From assembly GCA_014607495.2 (NCBI GenBank), contig CP053157.1:7502001-7566000 (forward strand): a stretch of 64,000 nt of DNA, written 5' to 3'. The notes below the pieces were generated by a model, which searched no databases, was not told where the DNA came from, and worked only from the letters and a program-made list of their open reading frames with translations. This stretch comes from Carposina sasakii. Taxonomy: Eukaryota > Arthropoda > Insecta > Lepidoptera > Carposinidae. Both the position numbers and the translations under genes were made by a program. The first letter of the stretch is position 1. Each line of letters starts with the position of its first letter. Below are positions 58,101-64,000 of this stretch, in pieces.

Positions 58101-61100
58101 TGATTATTTAAGATAAAACAATGTAAGTAACTTAAAGCTAAACCTAAACCAAAGCAAAGCCTAAATATATATATGTATTTAACCACAAACCAACTACACA
58201 AATTTAAATATTAGCACATGCAAATTATAATAAAATATTGATTGAGGAACTTAAGAGCTTGTCCAAATTAAAAAACGAGCCTGATAACATGACAAACAGG
58301 TTACAGAAGTGCATTTATATATATACTTTACAAAATGTGTCAATGCAATAAACCCACCACAATCCTAATTTATTGCAGCTTGGCTACTACTAAGAAGTAT
58401 CAAAACACGAACATTCCTAAAGCAATCATGAACATGTATTAAATAGCGAATGACATGCATGACATATTGAACACAGTGTGGAGAAAAATATACATGGAAC
58501 ATTTTGTATACTACAAGGAACAAATTGTGCTACATACAACTACACCACACAAAGCGACCCATACAGAGTGCATTAAAAGTAACGAGCAATGGACATCAAG
58601 CGAATGTACAAAACCATTGAAGAAATTTACAATACAAGAATCGAGTATGAGTAAACTAAAACGGAAATGAAGACATGCAAAATATACATAGAGATCGAAA
58701 TGTAAACGAACCTAGAGTACCGCATTCGTATGGAGGCGGGGCTGCGCGGGCGCGCGCGCGGCGAGCGGGCCGGGCGGGGCGAGCGGGCCGGGCGGGGCGA
58801 GCGGGGCGGGCGGGGCGAGCCGGGCGAGCGGGGCGAGCGCGGGCGGCGCGGCGAGGCGGCGGCGCGCGGCGAGCGCGTTCGCGAGCGCGAGCCCGAGCCG
58901 AGCGCGCGCCGCCGGTCGTCCTCACGCCGGCGCGCGCGCATCTCCTTCTCGCGTATCATGCGGTTGAACGCTTCCAGCGGGTCCTCGTGCCTACGACAAA
59001 ACGGAGAGCCTTTACACTCCTGCCAACTGGTAGCCCTATCTCGATGTGACGTGCCGATAATGCGAATAATTGTTGGAATTATTGTGCAATCGCTTTGTAT
59101 ATTGTTGAATCTACCAGCACATAATATAGACATTGAAACACAAATAGAGATTAGACGTTAAAAATAGAGAGCCTTTAGACTCCTGCTAACTGTAGCCCCT
59201 ATCTCGATCCGAATTGAAATGTGCCGTTAAAATAAAATTGGAATCATCGAGCAATCGCTTTGTAGGTATTGCTGAATCTACCATCATATTGAAACATGAA
59301 TAGAGATTAGACGCCAAGAAACTTATAATCTTTGGGCTCAAGACACTATTTACCGACCCTAAATAACGAATCTTAAACATCTGAATGGAATCGGAAAAGA
59401 GATTAACATGGAAAAACGACATTCGGTGCACAGCACGGAGAGCCCACCACCGTCTCCCTTATCTGAAGGGAGACAAATCGCTGGCCCGCACCGCAGAGCA
59501 TGTTGCAACGACACACAGAGCATGATACGGCGCGGGACCCCACCTCCCGGGGTGTGCACCCCCGCCCCCTGATTACGTAAAAGCAATAGCAAAACCGAAG
59601 CAAAGCGATAGCGAAAATTGTACAATATTCGCCTTGAAATGTCAAAGTTCCTCTGAAATTCATTTTACGAAATACGAATTTGACAATCATCAGCGATTTT
59701 TGTACAATTTTCGCTATCGCTTTGCTTTTGCTAGTTAGGTAATAAGGGGTCCGGTTGTCCCGTGCCGCAGAGCATGTTGCCAAAACATACAGAGTATGAT
59801 ACGGCACGGGACCCCCTCGTCCTCACCCTCATGGGGAGCTCAACCTCCTTTTCTGACCTGATCTAACCTGATCTAGATTTCAGCCTGATCCGTCAAGCTG
59901 TTACGGCGTAAAAGTGTAACAAATTTCATCCATCCATACAAACTTTATTACGATGATCGATGTATGGCCTAAAATGATATATTGGCCCAACGTCAATATA
60001 AGACCTCACGTGTGTTGGTGGCGGAAGACCAACTTAATACAACTCCGCAAATAGTGGTCACACGTCAACGTGTTAATATTTTATTATAAAAATAAAAATT
60101 AATGATAATAAAGTTAAATAAAAACATTATAAAATTAGCTTATTAGACGAACTAAAATAATTATTATAATGTTGAAGTTTATTTTTCAAATTAAGACGAA
60201 ATAGATACCATTTTTAATTATAAGACCTTTTATACTTCGTACTTAAAAGATGGTCCAAGTTCAAAAATCATAGCATTGTCATCAAAATAACATGATAATA
60301 ATGTAAAATTTAAGCTAAATTGATCACCGAGATATGGTGCAGGATTTCAAAATTTGCACTAATGGGAATATAAATAAAAGCTTGTATGAAATTTTAGCTC
60401 ATCTGACAATTTTGGCTCAACAAAGAAAATGATTGACTGAAGTCTAATGTTTGCCCGAAAATTATATGCACGAATACTCATATGCCAGAATTTTACTTGC
60501 CCGAATTTGTTATTTGCCATAATATTTATGTGCCAGAATTTTACTTGGCCGAATTTCATTTGCCCGAATTTGTTATTTTCTTTAATATTTATGTGCCATA
60601 CTCTTTGTTTGCCCGAAAATTAGATTCCATAATAATACAAATGCCATACATATGAACCAGGAAATAAAAAACAAAAAAAGAACATTGAAGCGTACAAATA
60701 AAATTAATGACATAATTATCTATCAAAGGCAATTATACAAAGGAAGAATTTTTGCGTGGTTTAGCATCAATTGTATTTGCACTGAGTAAGTATAAAGTTA
60801 ATTTTAATAAATACCTATATGACAGTATGATTATATAGGTATATTAAAATTTGTTTTTTTCCAATACTTACCTACTTATCACTATAATCGAGCCTTTATC
60901 CTAATAATTTAGTGAAAGATTTATTCTTATTCTTTATTGTACCTATATACAAAAAACATTTACAGAAAAAACAGGCATTAACAAAGAAAATGTACAAGGG
61001 CGTCCTTATTTCTAAAAGAAATTTCTTACAGCAGACCAAGTGATCATTATTATTAACTATTCATTATTCATCATTCATTAATTGATTTACTTTTTCTCCA

Positions 61101-63407
61101 TTCTGAAGATATCGCACAGAGCGAGAAAAAAAAATTAAATGATAGAAAATTTACCTTTCGTAACATTGTATCATTTCAATATACCTACAATATAAAAGTT
61201 TAAGTAAAATTTTCAAATAAGAACTTTAATCCAATGCTCTTTACAATACATATTCATGCAAACAAAATAATCATGCAAACTTGAATAGATTTATCGTGAG
61301 TATCGAGTATTAAGTCGTATGGTTACATCACTAGTTACGTCGCGAAGACTAATGTCAAAACCGGCCTTTTATTATGCGATGAGTTTAAGTAGATACGGCG
61401 GGAAAAGCTGGAGGGGAGCAGGTGTGATTTTCTTGTAAAAATCAAAATTTATTTGTAAATGGCTTGCATGTGTCCGTGAAGTGATGTTTTGTGGTGGATA
61501 AGTTGTGTTTTGTTTACTTGTGATGTGAATCTAGTGCCTGTGCATGGTTTTATATGCGGGCAAGTTAAATGGGACTCTAGTCGGAGTATGGTCTCTTCAT
61601 GGGCTCATGTAAGTTGTTTCTGAATTTTTTTTTGATCTTTTCTAATTCTACACCCATTCTTGAGGATTTTCCCGGCGTTTCCATTCATCATCATCAATAT
61701 CATCCATAATAAATCCAGAAATCATTTACTAAAGACAATGACTGTATGGGCTTAGTTCCCCTTGCCTTTCCTTCGGGATAAACTAAAAAAAATGAGTTTA
61801 AGTATATACGATACTGTATATTAATACTAAGGTTAGGTTATAGGATAGCCTGCCGGGCTAGCACGACCACGATAAGTAGATATAAGATAAAGGATTTCGT
61901 ATCGTATCTATACCAACATAATTATCGATTTCGCGAACATGACCATTGGAACGATACGTTACGTTAAGATTTATCCCGTGCTATGATACGATAAGGCACG
62001 AGATAAATTAAACAAATGTTTGTAGAGTAAAAAATTTTTTTTTCTTTTTTTTTTCAATTTGTCGTTCATTCTTTTTTGACGTGAGACGTCATGTCAGATT
62101 GACAAGTGACATTTTGAAGTTATTTCTCGACACGAAATTTAAAACATACGCCCGTCTGCCCAATGCACTGGCCGGCCTCATTGGCGTTGCCTCTTTGATA
62201 GTGGCCATCCAGTAAAATTTTTAATGCGGAGAAAACCTGATTTTTTTTAAACATAGGTTAAAATATTGTGACAATCCAATTGGATCAGTTGGTAGTGGCA
62301 AAAGTCCGATTTGAATCTCAGTAGCAGCAAACATTAATATGACAAATATCTTGTTTGTTCATTTCTTTATTTAGATTAGATTAGATTCAGTTATTGCATG
62401 TCACAGGTTATATATGTATTTAAGTATATACCGTTGCTTAGTACCCACAAGACACTTACTGTGGGACTAGGTTGTGTTGTGAAAATACCTATATTAGATA
62501 TATGTAGTAACTATATTTATATTATATTTAATTAATAGGGAAAGCAAGCCTTTTTTATAAACACTAACCTTCAAATGAACAGGGTATCCTTTTGTAGTTC
62601 GCGGGGCCAAATCTTCTTCTAGCTCTCTGCACAAATAGTGCACCATGTCTAAGGACACTTTATAATTCCGTACAAATTCATTAGGTGGAAGGAGGAAAGC
62701 GTGGCTCAAATTGCGGACCGCGGTCCTCTCCTCCTTCCTAACCTCTTTCTCCTCCGCGGCAAGTAAATTCATAATAATGAACGGGCTAGGCATGTCGACA
62801 CGAAACGAGAGTAAACTAAAACACCAAAAATATTATGTTTGGAGCATATAATTGAAAACTTCCGAACCTATCTACATTTATCGAGCACTGCAATGTTCAT
62901 CGATAACAATATCTTGAATAGATGTCAAAAGTAGAAATTTTTAACATGAAAATACAGTCATGCTCGGGCCTATCGATAGTCCACCGATAGGCATGCTCGC
63001 TTTTTTATCTATCATATCGTATCGTGCCGTGTAACGTAACCGGCATGGTTATGCTCGCTGAATCGATAAAATTCAACATGGCGGCAATATTTATCGTATA
63101 TTGACAGCTAGGTATCGATAACTCGACTTATCATATCGTGTATCGTTGGCCGTGCTAACCGGGCTGGTATGTATGTATGTGTGTGGAATGCTACAAAGGG
63201 CATTTAAGTTCGCCAATGTGTAAAGAACACTTCAATATAAATAATTTATTCTATTAATCGTTGTCCTTCATTCACGATATAAAGTATAGTTACCCGTTAG
63301 GAGGCGAGTCCTTAATGCCAGGCGGCGGCGGCTGGTACGGTTCTAGAGGGAATCGATCGCCGAATGGCGGACGGGGGCCGATAGGGCCTCGCGCGAAGTT
63401 TGGCGGG
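43159..63407 (-). CDS. RBBP6: E3 ubiquitin-protein ligase RBBP6-like (SNAMA-like), C-terminal part, 5'-partial
   Basis: RBBP6 proteins are nuclear RING E3 ligases tied to p53 control and to the mRNA cleavage/polyadenylation machinery (family knowledge). Six minus-strand exons join in frame: 63407-63294, 58990-58712, 57452-57363, 57021-56794, 56028-55960, 45871-43159 (1163 aa plus stop). In order: a proline-rich stretch (PYQPPPPGIKDSPPNG), then HEDPLEAFNRMIREKEMRAR running into RS repeats. A block of about 16 Ser-Pro in RSPLR units (exon 56794-57021) and YGAR repeats follow. Then come a 250-residue Pro/Gly/Arg-rich segment, Arg/Glu and Lys/Glu charged helices, the conserved-looking PALSKWEVDED, an RLSIKERLGGKV motif, DEAHFEPDYDE and a Ser/Lys tail (KKKKKSSKHK). 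FEPDY and SKWE motifs are what I recall from the RBBP6 C-terminus, which is the basis of the name. DWNN, zinc knuckle and RING exons lie past the window edge. All internal exons are phase 2-2. Other Lys/RS-rich nuclear proteins are a less likely alternative. Confidence 0.82.
46131..46205 (-). mobile_element. 5'-truncated LINE 3' tail
   Basis: CATATAATCACGCCTTTATC, CCCTACGGGGTAGGCAGAGC, GGGCCGATAGAACCACATGG: reverse complement of the 16140-16240 tail. Confidence 0.6.
47403..47512. mobile_element. 110-bp MITE with perfect 17-bp TIRs
   Basis: GGGGTAAGCACGAACCT (47403-47419) and AGGTTCGTGCTTACCCC (47496-47512) are exact inverted copies. ACAG stands one base outside the left end and directly outside the right end, a possible 4-bp TSD. 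Confidence 0.75.
48264..48360. mobile_element. 97-bp MITE with CACTTAAACCTAA ends
   Basis: GTCGCACTTAAACCTAA and TTAGGTTTAAGTGTGAC are inverted 17-bp ends with one mismatch. The interior TTAAATGGCTGAGAGAGAAA is shared with 18320-18400. An AATTAAACCTAAAAATTTAG piece at 63725 may be another end. Confidence 0.7.
49435..49556. mobile_element. 122-bp TA-target MITE
   Basis: TACAGGATGTGAGTGACAG and ATTGTCACTTACACCCTGTA are inverted ends, with GGCAAATA and TATTTGCC continuing inward. TA-rich flanks. Confidence 0.7.
50302..50690. repeat. GC-rich island of unknown class
   Basis: Markedly richer in G+C than its surroundings (CCGACCCGCGTCCCCCGACC-like content), including an AATGGGTCAGACTCTCTGAC hairpin-like stretch with GACCCAT. 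Both strands carry about 100-codon frames without family features. It is likely a retroelement 5' region or other repeat rather than a gene (inference). Confidence 0.35.
51430..51520 (+). repeat. retroelement-like 3' tail (also at 53585-53690)
   Basis: GGCTGGAAGAAATCTCTGTT, AGAGATAAGCTCGCCTTTGT, ACATTATCTTCTAC. The 53585 copy reads TGCTGGAAGAAATCTCTTTT and continues to GTACAATAAAGAATAC. A shared fixed end with an AATAAA-like tail suggests LINE 3' ends. Confidence 0.5.
54505..54903 (-). pseudogene. 132-codon transposon-type reading frame, C-terminal fragment
   Basis: Contains RPLVWDATCVDTLAASHIGG, GVETLGPWGPEAHRLY and ISIAIQRGNAASILGTLP. I have met this combination as the C-terminal part of abundant repetitive invertebrate proteins, but the element class is not certain. 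The N-terminus is missing and the frame stands alone in an RBBP6-like intron on the same strand, so it is most likely a mobile-element relic. No splice signals connect it to the host gene. Confidence 0.6.
54981..55017. repeat. short tandem repeat, about 15-bp unit
   Basis: Three units of ACAACATGGCGAC(AC), the last with one change (ACAATATGGCG). Confidence 0.7.
55142..55430 (+). mobile_element. Helitron-like element, third family
   Basis: Starts TCTAATATATAAAATTCTCG after A and ends CGTTTGCCGGGTCAGCTAG before T. The interior has CTCCGAAACGGCTCGACCGA. 289 bp, non-coding, intact ends. Confidence 0.75.
56117..56420. mobile_element. 304-bp MITE with long TIRs and a possible TAGA TSD
   Basis: TGTCGCAGGCAATTTGTATG continuing ATTCGTCTTTATA at the left is mirrored by TATAAAGACGAATCATACAA and ATTGCCTGCGACA at the right (33 bp exact). 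A second inner pair (AGGCATTTTGAATAGTATG with CATACTATTCAAAATGCCT) is also inverted. TAGA flanks both ends. Confidence 0.82.
57675..57983 (+). mobile_element. Helitron-like element with intact ends
   Basis: Starts TCTATACATATAATAAAAAT after A and ends GCGGGCGGCCACTAG before T. Includes GTGCACGCTAATCTCAGAAA and TTTTATCCCGGATAATTTC. It lies in an RBBP6-like intron, antisense to the gene. Confidence 0.75.
59484..59815. repeat. direct repeat pair flanking an inverted repeat
   Basis: GCAGAGCATGTTGCAACGAC with GGCGCGGGACCCC and GCAGAGCATGTTGCCAAAAC with GGCACGGGACCCC are direct copies about 275 bp apart. Between them AAGCAAAGCGATAGCGAAAA and TGTACAATTTTCGCTATCGC with TTTGCTTTTGC are inverted. This fits a MITE inserted into, or duplicating, a repeat. 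Confidence 0.6.
60440..60660. repeat. degenerate minisatellite 'TTGCCCGAATTT'
   Basis: Alternating TTGCCCGAA(A/T)TT, TATGCCAGAATTTTACT and TTTGCCATAATATTTATGTG words repeat about ten times. The best-preserved unit (TTACTTGCCCGAATTTGTTA to TTTATGTGCCAGAA) is about 48 bp. Confidence 0.65.
61849..63176 (-). mobile_element. PIF/Harbinger-like element relic
   Basis: The left end GCCTGCCGGGCTAGCACGAC with CACGATA and the right end TATCGTTGGCCGTGCTAACC with GGGCTGG are imperfect inverted copies. Both are followed by runs of ATCGATA/TATCGTATC-type sequence. Between them lies a HARBI1-like N-terminal exon (62579-62793), which suggests the class. No catalytic DDE part was found. A LINE-type tail (TTAGTACCCACAAGACACTT with ACTGTGGGACTAGG, 62383-62480) interrupts the element. 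Confidence 0.55.
62579..62793 (-). pseudogene. HARBI1-like transposase N-terminal exon
   Basis: The frame begins with ATG at 62793-62791 and reads MPSPFIIMNLLAAEEKE, then NEFVRNYKVSLDMVHYLCRE and LAPRTTKGYPVHLK, followed by a donor AAG|GTTAGT. The 'F-x-x-x-Y/F-x-x-S-x-x-x-V-x-x-L' pattern before a 'L-x-P-x-T' motif matches the start of PIF/Harbinger transposase-derived nucleases (family knowledge). No later exon with the DDE nuclease was found downstream on this strand, so it is a fragment. It is nested in an intron of the RBBP6-like gene in the same orientation. Confidence 0.6.
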
Positions 63408-64000
63408 CTGCAACAAACGAACTCTTTATAATACAATTATTACACAAACTATTGTGCGTTTCACCGTATAGTTCCGATGGATGATGGCGTTAGTTACTAT
63501 GTGTATGACCACATTTTCTGTGTCACTGCATACTAAAAATGTTAGTTCCGAAATCAGGCATAGGAGTTGTTCTATGAAACGGACTCCAGTCCCATAAGGA
63601 ATAGGACTATACAGTCAAGGAGGCTATCAGTCCGCTGCAAACAGTTATTACGTTGTGTGAGATATGAATTATGATAGTGGCTATTAACGTCGATCCCGGC
63701 AGTCACAACTTATTCTTAAACGTAATTAAACCTAAAAATTTAGGTTTAAGCATGTCAAAAGCTATTCTGGCAGTTACTTTTCTGACATGTGGTTTCAATT
63801 CACTTTAGGTTTATGCGTAAAAAGCTATTCTGGTGGTCAAGTTTTTGACATTAGAAGCGTAAAATTACTTAAATTTATGAGGCATCTAAAAGTTGACGTT
63901 TAAATTATACTTAAAAATAAAGGTGTCTTTTTGGAGTCGTCAGCGCTTCAGCGAACATGATATGTTGTTAAAACGTAACGTAAGGTATTATAATAACCGT
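63408..64000. other. upstream intron of the RBBP6-like gene, window edge
   Basis: No exon seen on the minus strand. The exon at 63294-63407 begins with the last base of a split codon, so earlier exons exist beyond 64000. Contains repeat fragments at 63538-63590 and 63715-63830 (AATTTAGGTTTAAGCATGTC, TTTAGGTTTATGCGTAAAAA). Confidence 0.5.

Noticed and set aside
58675..59161. Long plus-strand frames rich in Ala/Gly/Arg repeats
   Set aside because: They are the antisense shadow of the GC-rich RS-repeat exon (58712-58990, minus). Codon periodicity and splice sites support only the minus strand.
60440..60660. CRISPR-like alternation of repeats and spacers
   Set aside because: Units are degenerate and unequal, there are no cas genes, and the context is clearly eukaryotic. 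It is a minisatellite.

Overview
The window is nuclear DNA of a moth or butterfly (inference). It has spliced genes with GT-AG introns and AT-rich intergenic DNA. It carries a tandem pair of SLC6 amino acid transporters of the insect nutrient amino acid transporter (NAT) type, the family of the lepidopteran KAAT1 and CAATCH1 proteins. It is also densely packed with repeats of lepidopteran character: Helitron-like elements ending CTAG|T, hAT and TA-target MITEs, and tRNA-derived SINEs. Splice sites, phases and reading frames below were worked out by hand from the sequence.

Layout. Positions 470-19787 (+) hold 13 exons of the first NAT gene. Its 5' end with the start codon is not recognised, and 642 residues plus the stop are read. 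Positions 28705-40253 (+) hold 13 exons of a second NAT gene (630 residues plus stop, start also not found). The two genes have introns at the same places in the same phases, so one is a whole-gene tandem copy of the other. Convergent to them, 43159-63407 (-) carries the last six exons (1163 residues) of an RBBP6/SNAMA-like gene. That protein family is an E3 ubiquitin ligase linked to pre-mRNA 3'-end processing. Its DWNN, zinc-knuckle and RING exons must lie beyond position 64000.

Most of the remaining sequence is transposable-element debris inside introns and between genes. It includes three hAT-type elements with 8-bp target-site duplications (two of them perfect), at least five Helitron-like copies with recognisable ends, palindromic MITEs, tRNA-derived SINEs and a decayed LINE reverse transcriptase. 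There is also a PIF/Harbinger relic with an N-terminal transposase exon, and a roughly 900-bp TIR element present in two oppositely oriented copies around the first NAT gene.

Function. The NAT proteins are predicted 12-TM cation-coupled neutral amino acid importers of the gut apical membrane (family knowledge). Both keep the Asp-Thr pair in TM7 known from KAAT1, but differ in the TM6 residues that line the substrate pocket, which suggests divided substrate preference. The most notable signals are a 119-bp near-identical patch over TM1-TM2 in two otherwise diverged paralogues (likely gene conversion), the symmetric phase-2 exons coding RS/RSP repeats in the RBBP6-like gene, and a stretch at 23.9-24.6 kb where two unrelated sequences are interleaved in order (probable assembly consensus artefact). 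No complete unknown gene system was found.
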